Assembly (NCBI GenBank): GCA_009773165.1
Contig: WOUZ01000008.1
Span: forward strand, 142,244-206,243
Source: Bacteroidota bacterium
Lineage (GTDB): Bacteria > Bacteroidota > Bacteroidia > Bacteroidales > F082
Direction: 5' to 3'
Length of the DNA stretch: 64,000 bases
Every line of letters begins with the position of its first letter. Within the stretch, counting starts at the first letter, position 1. Positions 48,670 through 58,941 of this stretch are shown here, piece after piece. Position numbers and translations under genes: made by a program. The notes under the pieces were generated by a model. It made no database searches and was not told the origin of the DNA. It saw only the letters and a program-made list of their open reading frames with translations.

Positions 48670-49911
48670 ATGAGTAAAGTACTAACCGAAAACGTTCGAA
48701 TTTCTTTTGAGTCAATTCGTAGCCATTTGTTACGTACTGTGCTCACGATTGCCATTATTGGGTTTGGCATCATGGCATTGGTGGGAATCCTGACAGCAAT
48801 TGATTCCATCAAATACTTTCTTAACGAAAACTTCTCCATGATGGGAGCAAACACATTCAATCTTCGCAACAGGGAGATGAATGTTCATATTGGAGGTCGA
48901 CGCAACAATGCCGAGTCATACAAAAACATCACTTACCGACAGGCATTGGATTTTAAAGACGGCTACACATTTCCGGCATCAACAAGCATATACACCTATG
49001 GATCTGGTGTTGTTACAATTAAATTTGGTTCTGAGAAAACAAATCCCAATATCCAGATTTTAGGTATAGATGAAAACTACCTTTATAATGCAGGCTTTGA
49101 AATCGAAAAAGGACGAAACTTTACTGCGAGTGAAATTCAAACAGGCTCACATGTTGTAGTAATTGGCAGTTCCATAATAAAAGACTTGTTTAAAAATAAT
49201 GAAGATCCTATCGGTCAAATAATTACGGTTGGTCCGGGCAAATACCGGATTGTGGGAGTATTAAAAGAAAAAGGCTCAAGCATGGGTTTCAGTGGCGACA
49301 GAAACTGTTTAATGCCATTGAATAATGTGCGACAGTATTTTTCCCGTCCTGATATGAACCATACCATAAGTATACGTACAAAATCTGCCGAAGAACTCGA
49401 ACCGGCAATTGGTGAAGCGATAGGGCTCTTCCGGATAATAAGAGGTGATATGGTAGGTCAGCCCGAAACTTTTACCATCATCAAAAGTGACAACATTGCC
49501 AGCATGCTCATTGGACTAACTGGACAGGTACAAATGGGAGCAACGTTCATCGGACTTATTACACTTTTTGGCGCTGCCATTGGTCTGATGAATATTATGT
49601 TAGTATCAGTGACTGAACGAACACAGGAGATTGGAATCAGGAAAGCGATTGGCGCAACACGAAAGACTATCAGAAATCAATTTCTTATTGAAGCTGTTGT
49701 AATTGCGCAAATTGGCGGCGTTGTTGGCATCATAGCCGGAATTCTTGTTGGCAATGTCCTTTCTATTTTCATAGGAAGTGCATTTATTATCCCATGGACA
49801 TGGATTGTTCTGGCAGTGATTCTTTGTTTCATTGTAGCATTGGTTTCAGGATATATTCCAGCGAACAAAGCTGCAAGTGTTGACCCTATAGAGTCATTAC
49901 GATACGAATAG
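48670..49911 (+). CDS. MacB/FtsX-type ABC transporter permease
   Basis: A 413-residue permease of the MacB/LolC type. It has an N-terminal helix ([19 protein letters not shown]), a large periplasmic MacB_PCD domain (about 45-270) and three C-terminal helices of the FtsX domain. The family core [26 protein letters not shown] lies between helices. The cognate ATPase is not adjacent, so it must be encoded elsewhere or shared. It probably takes part in export of lipoproteins, peptides or toxins, not import. Confidence 0.9.
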   Translation: MSKVLTENVRISFESIRSHLLRTVLTIAIIGFGIMALVGILTAIDSIKYFLNENFSMMGANTFNLRNREMNVHIGGRRNNAESYKNITYRQALDFKDGYTFPASTSIYTYGSGVVTIKFGSEKTNPNIQILGIDENYLYNAGFEIEKGRNFTASEIQTGSHVVVIGSSIIKDLFKNNEDPIGQIITVGPGKYRIVGVLKEKGSSMGFSGDRNCLMPLNNVRQYFSRPDMNHTISIRTKSAEELEPAIGEAIGLFRIIRGDMVGQPETFTIIKSDNIASMLIGLTGQVQMGATFIGLITLFGAAIGLMNIMLVSVTERTQEIGIRKAIGATRKTIRNQFLIEAVVIAQIGGVVGIIAGILVGNVLSIFIGSAFIIPWTWIVLAVILCFIVALVSGYIPANKAASVDPIESLRYE

Positions 49912-49931
49912 TAATTTTAACATCTATAAAT

Positions 49932-50555
49932 ATGCCACTTGAATACCAACATTTGATATCCAACAATAAAAGATGGGCTGCTTTGAAAAAATCGGCTGAG
50001 CCTGATTACTTCAAACGCCTTAGCTTAGCTCAGCAGCCTCATTTTTTATACATAGGTTGTTCCGACAGCAGAATGCCTTTGGATACCTTTACAAGTACAG
50101 AACCAGGTGAACTTTTCGTACACCGCAACATCGCAAATCAAGTATCAATTACTGATATAAATTTTCTTTCAGTGCTTGATTATGCAGTGAATGTCCTCAA
50201 GGTAAAACACATCATCGTGTGCGGACACTACAACTGTGGAGGCGTGGCTGCCGCATACAAAGGTCAGGCCACCGGGCTTGTAGGCAACTGGATTAGCCCA
50301 ATACGGGATCTTGCAAAGGAAAATGCAAAAGAACTGGATAGTATTGAAGATGAACACCTTAGACTTAACCGACTAAGTGAACTTAATGTTATAAGACAAG
50401 TAGAGAACCTTTACAAAACACATGTTGTGCAGCGTGCCTTACAAAAATGCCACTCTGATTTTCAGATACACGCATGGGTTTTAGACCTGGCAACAGGCCA
50501 CATTTTAGAACTTCCATTACCCGAAGGTTTAGACCATCGGAATGAAAAAATCTGA
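49932..50555 (+). CDS. Beta-class carbonic anhydrase
   Basis: A 207-residue beta-carbonic anhydrase. Zinc ligands are C43 in GCSDSRMP with the D45/R47 dyad, and H99 and C102 in CGHYNCGG. The C-terminal half has the usual NVIRQVENLY and WVLDLATGHI segments. It interconverts CO2 and bicarbonate, useful for carboxylation reactions. It is the last gene of the upp unit. Confidence 0.93.
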   Translation: MPLEYQHLISNNKRWAALKKSAEPDYFKRLSLAQQPHFLYIGCSDSRMPLDTFTSTEPGELFVHRNIANQVSITDINFLSVLDYAVNVLKVKHIIVCGHYNCGGVAAAYKGQATGLVGNWISPIRDLAKENAKELDSIEDEHLRLNRLSELNVIRQVENLYKTHVVQRALQKCHSDFQIHAWVLDLATGHILELPLPEGLDHRNEKI

Positions 50556-50652
50556 TGTAAAATGATTGTTAATTAATGAGGTTTTGAATCTTTTAAAAGT
50601 TAATATTGAAATAAAAACTAAGAAACAATAACTTCCCAACGCTTCAAAATTC

Positions 50653-50660
50653 TATTTTTG
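50653..50660 (+). promoter_or_regulatory. -7 promoter element (TATTTTTG) for the HhH protein gene
   Basis: Exact TAnnTTTG, 105 bases upstream of ATG 50,766. Confidence 0.45.
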
Positions 50661-50765
50661 AAATCAACTTTGGCCTTACCATTGATCATTAATTTATATA
50701 ATTTAGTTGCAGCAAATTCTAAAATATCAAATGCAGACTCCCCTCTGTCATAAATAGAAAACACG

Positions 50766-51719
50766 ATGAGAGACTCCCTGAAGGATATATTTCAATTTAG
50801 CCGCAGAGAGCAATCCGCCATCATTATTCTATTGGTATTAATACTTGTAATGATTTTCGTTAGCATTTTTAGCAATCACCTGTTTTCCACCAGGCAGTTT
50901 GAAGTTTTGCTTGCTGATTCCTTATCGATCAAAACCATTCCTTCTAAAAATAGTATTGAAAAAATTAGTGAATCATATCCCGAAAAAACATTCAATAGTT
51001 TGCAGCCGGAGAAGTCAGCAGCTGAAATTCTTTTAACTCCTTTTCCTTTTAACCCAAATAAGCTGCCTGATTCTGAATGGAAGCGAATGGGCATGAGCGA
51101 GCGACAAATTCGTATGATTAAGAATTATGAAGCTAAAGGCGGTAAATTTTATAAGAAAGAAGATTTTGCCAAAATGTATTGCATAAGTAAAGAAGAATAT
51201 GCTATTCTTGAACCTTTTATAGATATTCCACCAATTGATTCACTTTCTTCCGGACAGCACTCAATAGAAAAAAAACGTATAGCAGAGTCAGCAGTTATTT
51301 CTGAAACTGAACCTATTCTAACACCGTTACTCATCAATCAGACAGATTCATTGGAATTGATAAAAATCCCCAATCTCAGCCCATGGCTGGTACATCGCAT
51401 CTTAAAGTACCGGAATTCACTCGGGGGATTTGTAGCACTTGAACAATTGTTTGAGGTTTCTGGTATTGACAGTTTAAAATTTAAACAGATTTCAACTTTT
51501 TTAGTTCTTGATCCTGAACAGATTAAAAAAATAAACATCAACCGGTTAACATTCAAAGAGTTGCTCCAGCATCCCTATTTAGATTACGATCAAACAAAAA
51601 AGATTATCAATTATCGGGAGCGTCGTGGTTTTATCCGCACTGATGATGAGTTGCGAACTATTGTAGGTTTAACCTCCTTGGAAATGGAAACACTAAAACC
51701 ATATTTAAACTATAACTAA
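50766..51719 (+). CDS. Membrane-anchored helix-hairpin-helix (ComEA-like) protein
   Basis: A 317-residue protein with one N-terminal membrane helix (about 17-37, SAIIILLVLILVMIFVSIF). After a linker come repeated helix-hairpin-helix elements: around 105-150 (MSERQIRMIKNYEAKGGKF), 190-235 (LELIKIPNLSPWLVHRILKY with GGFVALEQL) and 255-315 (INRLTFKELLQHPYLDYDQ). ComEA-type HhH units bind DNA without sequence specificity, which suggests a role in DNA uptake or another envelope function. It lies upstream of rpmB but with its own promoter box. Confidence 0.82.
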   Translation: MRDSLKDIFQFSRREQSAIIILLVLILVMIFVSIFSNHLFSTRQFEVLLADSLSIKTIPSKNSIEKISESYPEKTFNSLQPEKSAAEILLTPFPFNPNKLPDSEWKRMGMSERQIRMIKNYEAKGGKFYKKEDFAKMYCISKEEYAILEPFIDIPPIDSLSSGQHSIEKKRIAESAVISETEPILTPLLINQTDSLELIKIPNLSPWLVHRILKYRNSLGGFVALEQLFEVSGIDSLKFKQISTFLVLDPEQIKKININRLTFKELLQHPYLDYDQTKKIINYRERRGFIRTDDELRTIVGLTSLEMETLKPYLNYN

Positions 51720-51849
51720 AGGAGGTGTTAATAACTCGTTTAATGAAGGAAATTCTACATTTATAATATTATAACAAATTGATTACAAACATTATAATAA
51801 AATTTTATATCAACTTTTTCAAAAAATGACAATTTTTTCAAAAGCTAAC

Positions 51850-51880
51850 TTGTGTATCTCGAAAAATATCCGTTATTTTG
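51850..51880 (+). promoter_or_regulatory. Promoter (-33 TTG, -7 TTATTTTG) for rpmB
   Basis: TTG at 51,850-51,852 and TTATTTTG at 51,873-51,880, spacer 20. The -7 box is one base off TAnnTTTG. Confidence 0.45.
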
Positions 51881-51921
51881 CACTCCCTTTTTGAGGAAGA
51901 ATGATTTAACACATAAGCGCC

Positions 51922-52164
51922 ATGTCAAAAGTTTGTCAGATAACAGGAAAAAAAGTAATTTCAGGAAACAACGTTTCTCACTCTAACCGTAAAACCAGGA
52001 GAACATTTTCTCCAAATCTACATGTGAAACGTTTCTTCGTTCCCGAAATGGAAGAGTGGATTACTTTGAAAGTAAGTGCAGCCGGTTTGCGTGTTATTAA
52101 CAAAAAAGGCATTTATGCTGCATTGTTAGACGCCGACAAAAGCGGTAACTTGTACAAGCACTAA
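51922..52164 (+). CDS. rpmB: 50S ribosomal protein L28
   Basis: An 80-residue protein with the L28 hallmarks: MSKVCQITGKKVISGNNVSH, NRKTRRTFSPNLHVKRF and VSAAGLRVINKKGI. A strong intrinsic terminator follows. No rpmG is adjacent. Confidence 0.97.
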   Translation: MSKVCQITGKKVISGNNVSHSNRKTRRTFSPNLHVKRFFVPEMEEWITLKVSAAGLRVINKKGIYAALLDADKSGNLYKH

Positions 52165-52182
52165 ATTAAAAGAAACATATGA

Positions 52183-52217
52183 AAAAGCTGCTGTTGTTTA
52201 CAATGGCAGCTTTTTTT
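52183..52217 (+). terminator. Intrinsic terminator of rpmB
   Basis: Ten-base arms (AAAAAGCTGC / GCAGCTTTTT) with a 14-base loop, followed by T residues. Confidence 0.85.
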
Positions 52218-52286
52218 GTTCATATTTACCGGTAGAAATAATAAAATTGAATTGTGAGAGTTTTCATCCAATAAACGCTTTACCCT

Positions 52287-54818
52287 ATGAGCAAGCTGAC
52301 GCTTCAAATCCTGCTCTTCCTTCTGTTTTTATTTCCAGTTGTCCTTATGGCACAACAAAAAGGAATTGTAAAGGGTGTCGTCACTGATGAAAAAGGAAAA
52401 CCGATTGAACTTGCTCATATTGCATTTAAAAATACTCCGGGTGGTATAACAACAGATTCAAGAGGCAGATACGAGATACAGGCAGCTGCTGATACCAATC
52501 TTTTGATTTCATTTACATTTATTGGTTATAAAACTTCCACCCATAAATTGCGACTTTCACCCGGCGAAACGGTTGTACTTGATGTAATTTTAATGCAAAC
52601 TGCAACTATCTTGCCTACCGCAGAGGTAAAAGATGAACGAATGCCAGCCAGCAGTCTTGCCAAGTTAAACCCAAAATCAGCTCAGTTACTACCCACGATA
52701 AGTGGTGGTATTGAGGACCTTATAAAAACATTACCAGGTGTTTCGTCAAATAATGAGCTCAGTTCACAGTACACGGTTCGTGGAGGTAATTTCGATGAAA
52801 ACCTGGTGTATGTAAATGGCATTGAGATTTATCGCCCATTCCTGATACGCTCAGGGCAGCAAGAGGGGCTCAGTTTCTTAAATTCAGCTCTTGTTTCAGG
52901 AATTTCCTTTTCTGCCGGAGGGTTTGCTGCCGAATATGGCGATAAACTCTCATCAGTTTTAGATATCACCTACAAAAAGCCCAGCGAAAGTGGTGGCTCT
53001 GCTTCAGTTAGTTTGCTTGGGGCTGATCTTCATGCCGAAGGAATCGATAAAACGGACAAATTTTCATATCTGGTCGGAGCGCGTTACAAAACCACCCAAT
53101 ATGTCCTGAATGCCCTTGAAACCAAAGGACAATACCAACCTAATTTTCTTGATCTTCAAACATTATTGAATTATAAAATTCATGATAAATGGGATCTCTC
53201 TTTTTTGGGTTATTATGCCCGCAACCAATATAAACTGATCCCGGAAACGCGACAAACAGATTTTGGAACACTTAGAGAAGCTTACCGTCTGACAATCTAT
53301 TTCGACGGTCAGGAGGTTGACCGCTATACAACAGGAATGGGTGCATTGACACTTACCCATCGCCCCAGCACTGATACTGAGCTCAAGCTGATTGCTTCGG
53401 CTTACAACTCGTCTGAGACAGAAACCTATGATATTGAAGGCCAATACTGGATTGGTAAACTCGAAACATCCTTAGGAAGCGAACAATTTGGTAACGTAAT
53501 TCAATCACAAGGTGTTGGCACTTTTATTGAGCACGCGCGTAACTCATTCAATGCAACAGTTATAAATATTGAGCATAAAGGCACACGAGCCAGATTACAT
53601 GATGTGCTAAAATGGGGAGCCCGCTATCAATTTCAATCGATTAATGACAGGATGAGCGAATGGGAAATGCTTGATTCAGCAGGCTTTACACTTCCACGAC
53701 CTGTTGAAATTCCTGGAAATCCACAACCTGACAGATCAGATCTTCTACTTAATCAGGTAGCTAAAGCCAACAACAAGCTAATGATTCATAATTTCAATGC
53801 TTTTGTGCAAAAAAGTTGGAATTATACAAGTTTAAAAAATACTGCTTATACGTTTACAGCCGGTATCAGAACAAATTATTGGGGATATGGAAATGAGTGG
53901 ACCTTAAGCCCACGAATTAGCGCAACAATAAAACCTGAATGGAATAAGAAAATGCTTTTCAGATTTGCTGCCGGAGTTTATTCGCAAGCCCCCTATTATC
54001 GCGAGATGCGCATGTTTGACGGATCACTTTTTTCCGACGCACGTTCACAACGTTCATTTCAGCTGGTTGCAGCCAGCGATCTCGATTTTCAAGCATGGAA
54101 CAGGCCTTTTATTTTCACTTCAGAAATATATTTTAAATATCTCGACAGGCTTGTTCCTTATGAAATTGATAATGTGAGAATCAGGTATTATGCCGATCAG
54201 GAATCTACTGGTTATGCAACAGGAATCGATTTAAAACTTAACGGTGAATTTGTGAAAGGCGTTGAAAGCTGGGCAAGTCTTTCTTTTATGAAGACTGCCG
54301 AAGACGTTAAAAACGATTCCTATGATTATTATGTTAATACTGATGGAGAGCGTATCACATTTTTAAGCGAAAACAAAACTATCGCAGATACAGTTACTGT
54401 TTTTCCAGGCCTCATACCCCGCCCTGCAGATCAACTGGTACAGTTTGCAATCTTTTTTCAGGATTATATCCCACGATATCCAACTTTCAGGGTGCATTTG
54501 AAACTTGTGTTCGGTTCGCGACTACCTTTTGGACCACCTAATACCGAACGTTACCAGCAAACCCGTCGTATGCCTGAGTACAGGCGAGTAGATATTGGAT
54601 TCAGCAAACAATTATTGAGTGAAGACAGAGCTCCCTCGAAATCAGCTATTGTAAGAAACATCAATAACATGTGGCTGAGCCTCGAAGTATTCAACTTGCT
54701 TCAAATAAGCAACACGATTTCATACAACTGGATCAAAGATGTGAACAACATTCAGTATGGTGTACCAAATTACCTGACACCGCGGCAGCTAAACCTCAAA
54801 TTAGTTGTTGAGTTTTGA
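52287..54818 (+). CDS. TonB-dependent receptor with CarboxypepD_reg-like N-terminus
   Basis: An 843-residue outer-membrane receptor. It has a signal peptide (LTLQILLFLLFLFPVVLMA), a CarboxypepD_reg-like domain (about 24-115, GIVKGVVTDEKGKPIELAHI) and a plug (about 130-235, with SSQYTVRGGNFDENLVYVNG and GFAAEYGDKLSSVLDI). A long beta-barrel ends in LNLKLVVEF. No SusD-like lipoprotein is adjacent, so it is probably not a glycan-uptake pair. The ligand is unknown. Energy would come from TonB-ExbBD encoded elsewhere. Confidence 0.93.
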   Translation: MSKLTLQILLFLLFLFPVVLMAQQKGIVKGVVTDEKGKPIELAHIAFKNTPGGITTDSRGRYEIQAAADTNLLISFTFIGYKTSTHKLRLSPGETVVLDVILMQTATILPTAEVKDERMPASSLAKLNPKSAQLLPTISGGIEDLIKTLPGVSSNNELSSQYTVRGGNFDENLVYVNGIEIYRPFLIRSGQQEGLSFLNSALVSGISFSAGGFAAEYGDKLSSVLDITYKKPSESGGSASVSLLGADLHAEGIDKTDKFSYLVGARYKTTQYVLNALETKGQYQPNFLDLQTLLNYKIHDKWDLSFLGYYARNQYKLIPETRQTDFGTLREAYRLTIYFDGQEVDRYTTGMGALTLTHRPSTDTELKLIASAYNSSETETYDIEGQYWIGKLETSLGSEQFGNVIQSQGVGTFIEHARNSFNATVINIEHKGTRARLHDVLKWGARYQFQSINDRMSEWEMLDSAGFTLPRPVEIPGNPQPDRSDLLLNQVAKANNKLMIHNFNAFVQKSWNYTSLKNTAYTFTAGIRTNYWGYGNEWTLSPRISATIKPEWNKKMLFRFAAGVYSQAPYYREMRMFDGSLFSDARSQRSFQLVAASDLDFQAWNRPFIFTSEIYFKYLDRLVPYEIDNVRIRYYADQESTGYATGIDLKLNGEFVKGVESWASLSFMKTAEDVKNDSYDYYVNTDGERITFLSENKTIADTVTVFPGLIPRPADQLVQFAIFFQDYIPRYPTFRVHLKLVFGSRLPFGPPNTERYQQTRRMPEYRRVDIGFSKQLLSEDRAPSKSAIVRNINNMWLSLEVFNLLQISNTISYNWIKDVNNIQYGVPNYLTPRQLNLKLVVEF

Positions 54819-54882
54819 ACCTTTGATTGTTAATTTTGTTTAATGTTTTAGCCTTTATTTAAAACAATTCTAAATAGAATTG

Positions 54883-54890
54883 TACATTTG
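54883..54890 (+). promoter_or_regulatory. -7 promoter element (TACATTTG) for sodB
   Basis: Exact TAnnTTTG, 29 bases upstream of the ATG at 54,920. Confidence 0.6.
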
Positions 54891-54919
54891 CAGCATTAAA
54901 AAAATTAAAACACCCGAAT

Positions 54920-55543
54920 ATGTCAAAAGTAAATGAATTACAGTTTCCTCAGTTGCCCTATGCTTACACAGCACTAGAGCCACACATTGATGCCATGACA
55001 ATGGAAATCCATTACACACGTCATCATAAAGCCTACTATGATAACCTTGAGGCAGCCACAAAAGACACCGAGATGGCTGAAACCTGCTTCAAAGAGTTGC
55101 TAAAAAATATCAGTAAATATCCGGCTGTTGTTCGCAACAATGGTGGCGGACATTATAACCACGAATTGTTTTGGAGTGTTATGTCGCCAGATGGAGGTGG
55201 AAAACCATCAGGGATTTTGGCCGAAGCAATTGACAAAGCATTTGGTTCCTTTGAAGCAATGCAAGAACAATTCAACACAGCTGCTAAAACACGTTTCGGT
55301 AGCGGTTGGGCCTGGTTAGCTGTTAAAGCTGATAAAAGCCTGTGCGTGTGTTCCACTCCAAATCAGGATAATCCATTAATGGATGTTGCTGATTGCCAGG
55401 GCACACCAATTCTTGGCTTAGACGTTTGGGAACATGCTTATTATTTAAAATATCAGAACAAACGCCCTGACTATGTGTCAGCATTCTGGAATGTTGTTAA
55501 CTGGGCTGAGGTTTCAGCCAATTTCGACAAGGCGATGAAATAA
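54920..55543 (+). CDS. sodB: Superoxide dismutase (Fe/Mn family)
   Basis: A 207-residue Fe/Mn superoxide dismutase. Metal ligands are H31 in [13 protein letters not shown]81 in [12 protein letters not shown]168 and H172 in [10 protein letters not shown]. The [10 protein letters not shown] and QDNPLM segments look more Mn/cambialistic than strictly Fe-type, so metal use is uncertain. It protects against oxygen, consistent with an anaerobe that meets air at times. A bidirectional terminator separates it from the convergent rocD. Confidence 0.95.
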   Translation: MSKVNELQFPQLPYAYTALEPHIDAMTMEIHYTRHHKAYYDNLEAATKDTEMAETCFKELLKNISKYPAVVRNNGGGHYNHELFWSVMSPDGGGKPSGILAEAIDKAFGSFEAMQEQFNTAAKTRFGSGWAWLAVKADKSLCVCSTPNQDNPLMDVADCQGTPILGLDVWEHAYYLKYQNKRPDYVSAFWNVVNWAEVSANFDKAMK

Positions 55544-55554
55544 AAGTAACTGCT

Positions 55555-55595
55555 AAAAAAAAGAGCGCTTTGAAATTCAGAGCGCTCTTTTTTTT
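55555..55595. terminator. Bidirectional intrinsic terminator between sodB and rocD
   Basis: Stem of AAAAAAAAGAGCGCT with AGCGCTCTTTTTTTT around an 11-base loop. The A and T flanks serve either strand. Confidence 0.9.
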
Positions 55596-55607
55596 GATCA
55601 ATTCAGC

Positions 55608-56840
55608 CTATTGAAAGGCAAGAAAAGATTTCTTGATACGATCAATAGCATCATACAATTGTTCTTCAGTAATTACTAAAGGTGGAGCAAAGCGTATAAT
55701 ATTACCATGTGTTGGTTTAGCTAATACACCATTTTCAGCCATTTTCACACAAATATTCCATGCAGTGTGACTTTGCGGGGAATCGTTTACGATAACAGCA
55801 TTCAGCAACCCTTTACCTCTTACTTTTGTAACCAATTTTGTTTCGTGAATAAGTTTTTCCATTTCACTACGGAAAATTTTACCCAGGTATTCAGCCTTTT
55901 CTGCAAGATTTTCTTCTTTTACCACTTCAAGGGCGGCTATTGCAACACGTGCGGCAATTGGATTACCTCCAAAAGTAGAACCATGTTCGCCTGGTTTTAT
56001 GCAAAGCATAATTTCATCGTTGGCCAAGACAGCCGAAACTGGATAAACACCACCTGAAAGCGCCTTACCAAGGATAAGAATATCTGGTTTAACTCCCTCA
56101 TGATCACAAGCTAACAATTTTCCAGTGCGGGCAATACCTGTTTGCACCTCATCCGCGATAAAAAGAACATTTTTGGCTTTACAAAGATCATAAGCGCCTT
56201 TTAGGTAGCCATTATCAGGAACAAAAACACCTGCTTCGCCCTGAATTGGTTCTACTAAAAATCCGGCAACATTTGGATCTTCCAAAGCATTTTCAAGTGC
56301 TTTAAGATCATTATATGGAATAGTAATAAAGCCAGGAGTGTATGGACCAAAGCCGCCGCGTGAATCAGGATCAGTTGACATGCTGATAACGGTAATCGTG
56401 CGTCCATGGAAGTTGTCGGCACAAACGATAATTTTAGCTTCATTCTCAGGAACACCTTTTTTGGTGTAAGCCCATTTGCGACAAAGCTTAAGCGCTGTTT
56501 CATCGCCTTCAGCTCCCGAATTCATTGGGAGAATTTTATCATAACCAAAGTATGATGTGGCAAACTTTTCATAAACACCAAGCACATCATTATAAAAAGC
56601 GCGGGATGTCAGCGTAAGTGTCTGAGCCTGATCGATAAGGGCATTTATGATTTTTGGATGACAATGACCTTGGTTTACAGCAGAATAGGCAGATAGAAAA
56701 TCGAAATATTCTTTTCCTTCTGCATCCCACACTTTGGCTCCTATTCCTTTTGCCAACACAACCGGTAGTGGATGATAATTGTGTGCGCCATATTTATCTT
56801 CAAGTTCCATTGCCTGCTTGGAGGAGATCTTTTCCTTCAT
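55608..56840 (-). CDS. rocD: Ornithine--oxo-acid transaminase
   Basis: A 410-residue class III PLP aminotransferase starting at ATG 56,840. An upstream ATG at 56,898-56,900 falls inside the promoter box. It has [13 protein letters not shown] (107-119), the FHGRT loop, the acidic segment [15 protein letters not shown] and the PLP lysine in [12 protein letters not shown] (K259). Length and the [16 protein letters not shown] start match ornithine delta-aminotransferase. It links ornithine to glutamate semialdehyde, so it belongs to arginine/proline metabolism. Confidence 0.92.
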   Translation of the reverse strand: MKEKISSKQAMELEDKYGAHNYHPLPVVLAKGIGAKVWDAEGKEYFDFLSAYSAVNQGHCHPKIINALIDQAQTLTLTSRAFYNDVLGVYEKFATSYFGYDKILPMNSGAEGDETALKLCRKWAYTKKGVPENEAKIIVCADNFHGRTITVISMSTDPDSRGGFGPYTPGFITIPYNDLKALENALEDPNVAGFLVEPIQGEAGVFVPDNGYLKGAYDLCKAKNVLFIADEVQTGIARTGKLLACDHEGVKPDILILGKALSGGVYPVSAVLANDEIMLCIKPGEHGSTFGGNPIAARVAIAALEVVKEENLAEKAEYLGKIFRSEMEKLIHETKLVTKVRGKGLLNAVIVNDSPQSHTAWNICVKMAENGVLAKPTHGNIIRFAPPLVITEEQLYDAIDRIKKSFLAFQ

Positions 56841-56897
56841 AATTGAAACAGCTTTAAGGGTTAAATTTTTAATTGTGAATTTAATAACAATAGAATG

Positions 56898-56905
56898 CAA
56901 AATTA
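56898..56905 (-). promoter_or_regulatory. -7 promoter element (TAATTTTG) for rocD
   Basis: Exact TAnnTTTG on the minus strand. It overlaps the upstream in-frame ATG and so supports the start at 56,840. Confidence 0.6.
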
Positions 56906-56974
56906 AATCATTTTTTCATGCAAAGGCAAGGATTCATCAAAATAAAAATGACAAGAAGTTCGTTAATTACTGTA

Positions 56975-58051
56975 TTACAGCAAATGACGAAATGGAAGGA
57001 GCAACCACTCAAAAAATTTATTGATTAACGACCTGCGTTTCCATTGTTCATAATCGAACAATTCGGAATTTTCAACTGTAGTAAGAATATGTTGCTGAAC
57101 CTGCAAAGCGAGTGATTTCTCTGAACCTAAAAGTACGATTTCATACATATACCTGAAACTTCGGTAATCAAAGTTTGGTGAACCTATGCTAAAGGTATGA
57201 CCATCAATAAGCAGTAATTTTGCATGAAGATTATGAGGCATATACATTAAAAAACGAATTCCGGAGTCATGCAACTGACCGAGGTATTTATTACGTAAGA
57301 TATCGACCAGATTGACATCCGACCGTTTTGGTATAATAATTTTTACATCCACCCCCCTTTGGGAGGCTTCAATTAGCGATTTACGTAATTTATAGCCAGG
57401 CAAAAAGTAAGGTGTTACAATTTCTATCGACAAATGTGCATGGTTTATCATATGAATATAACGCCTCATGATCCGCTGTTTTGTTATGGAGGGCATATCC
57501 CTTACAATCTCAAATCCACCATGCCGAATCATTCTCAGGTAGTTATCCTTAACAAAAACATATTTATTGTGAATACTGAAATCCTGCTTGAAAATCTTTT
57601 TAAACGAGAGGGACAAGCTACCTTTAATTCGCAAAACCGATTCACGCCAATTAAGGTTGTATTCGGTTAAGTTGGATGATCCCATATAGGTGATATCGTC
57701 ATCAATAATGATAAGTTTTCTGTGATTTCGCCGATGTCCCCTTGTGAAAAAATCACTGTTAAACTTAATCTTTTCGAAGAACCTTACCTCTGCACCTAAT
57801 CGTATTAATTCAGAAAAGAAATCTCCTGAAACTGCTGAGCCACCCCATGCATCAACAAGTAATTTCACTTCAAGACCTGCACGGATTTTTTTTCTTAAGG
57901 CGTCTTTAAAACGAACTCCAACAACATCATTACCAATACGGTATGTTTCAATAAAAACATAATCCTTTGCTGCCTCTATATCATCAATCATCGCATTATA
58001 GTAGCGAATTGGATCAGCAAAAAGGTGGTACGGTTCATTTAAATAGTACAT
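56975..58051 (-). CDS. Phospholipase D/cardiolipin synthase-family protein
   Basis: A 358-residue protein with two HKD signatures: H110-x-K112 in NHRKLIIIDDD with GSSNL, and H276-x-K278 in LHAKLLLIDG with GSPNFD. It has no N-terminal membrane helices, unlike bacterial Cls, so it is a soluble or peripheral form such as ClsB/YbhO-like. It would join phosphatidylglycerol units to cardiolipin or cleave a phosphodiester. It begins 6 bp after the LytTR regulator and is probably co-transcribed with it. Confidence 0.87.
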   Translation of the reverse strand: MYYLNEPYHLFADPIRYYNAMIDDIEAAKDYVFIETYRIGNDVVGVRFKDALRKKIRAGLEVKLLVDAWGGSAVSGDFFSELIRLGAEVRFFEKIKFNSDFFTRGHRRNHRKLIIIDDDITYMGSSNLTEYNLNWRESVLRIKGSLSLSFKKIFKQDFSIHNKYVFVKDNYLRMIRHGGFEIVRDMPSITKQRIMRRYIHMINHAHLSIEIVTPYFLPGYKLRKSLIEASQRGVDVKIIIPKRSDVNLVDILRNKYLGQLHDSGIRFLMYMPHNLHAKLLLIDGHTFSIGSPNFDYRSFRYMYEIVLLGSEKSLALQVQQHILTTVENSELFDYEQWKRRSLINKFFEWLLLPFRHLL

Positions 58052-58057
58052 ATCAGA

Positions 58058-58807
58058 TCAAACAAGTTGTAAAGCTTGAAGCAGACTATTTTTTTTCTCA
58101 GGGCTGAAGGGGAGTAAACAATGGTCACTTGTTACGATATTGGAAGCACCTGAAGCATCAAAGGTTGAGAAATGATATAAGTTCAACAGATGCAACTTAC
58201 TTACTTTGAAAAAATGATGATCAGCCAACATCGACTGGTATTCTTTTAATGGTTTATTGATAATAATCCGCTCATTGCTCTTCAAAAAAAACTTTGTTTG
58301 CTGACCAATTGATTCACACCTGATTATATCATTGATATTTATAAGATAAACACCTGATTCACTTTCGAGAACGATCTTTTTTCTGTTGACAAAATCTGGC
58401 ATTAAGTTCACGAAAAACGCATTCAATTTCAAACTTGTATTTTCGCTTTCACTTGAGAATGCCAACCTATTTAAGGTGTTTGAAAAGTCGATGGGGTCAA
58501 CAGGTTTCAAGAAATAACTAATAGCGCTGAACTTTATAGCCTCCATGGCATACTTCTCATATGCTGTAACAAATATAAGTTTGAATCGGATTACTTCCAA
58601 AGCCCTCAACAAGTCGAAACCAGAGCCATCGCTCAGATTAATATCCAGAACAACAAAATCTGGGTTGACACTTTTTATTAAATGCAACCCTGATTCCACA
58701 CTGTCAGCCTCACCAACAACTTCAATACCAGCACAATGAGATTCAACTATATGTCGAATTACAAATCGTGCGCTTTCTTCATCATCAATGATAACTAACT
58801 TCAGCAT
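58058..58807 (-). CDS. LytTR-family response regulator
   Basis: A 249-residue protein starting at ATG 58,807 (longer frame rejected). The receiver domain (1-120) has D8/D9, the phosphorylatable D55 in FVVLDINLSDGSG, T81 and K101. The LytTR DNA-binding domain occupies about 145-249 (VYLININDIIRCES, VSKLHLLNLYH). No partner histidine kinase is adjacent. The partner may be elsewhere, or the TPR/HTH protein next door may serve a related signalling route. Confidence 0.9.
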   Translation of the reverse strand: MLKLVIIDDEESARFVIRHIVESHCAGIEVVGEADSVESGLHLIKSVNPDFVVLDINLSDGSGFDLLRALEVIRFKLIFVTAYEKYAMEAIKFSAISYFLKPVDPIDFSNTLNRLAFSSESENTSLKLNAFFVNLMPDFVNRKKIVLESESGVYLININDIIRCESIGQQTKFFLKSNERIIINKPLKEYQSMLADHHFFKVSKLHLLNLYHFSTFDASGASNIVTSDHCLLPFSPEKKNSLLQALQLV

Positions 58808-58841
58808 TTTATGGTTTAAGGTGAAGGTTTGTATATAGTTA

Positions 58842-58849
58842 CAAAGATA
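58842..58849 (-). promoter_or_regulatory. -7 promoter element (TATCTTTG) for the LytTR-cls unit
   Basis: Exact TAnnTTTG on the minus strand, 34 bases upstream of the ATG. Confidence 0.55.
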
Positions 58850-58941
58850 ACTCAAAAAAAGAATTGATACAACAAGCAGACAAAAACTTTGCCTATAAAA
58901 AGAAAGAAAAAATTCAACCTTTACAAAACATGATTGAAAAA

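Noticed and set aside
51718..51727. Perfect Shine-Dalgarno-like AAAGGAGGTG just after the HhH gene
   Set aside because: No meaningful ORF starts at a fitting distance (the nearest ATG gives only seven codons), and genes here do not use such sites. It is likely chance overlap with the stop codon.
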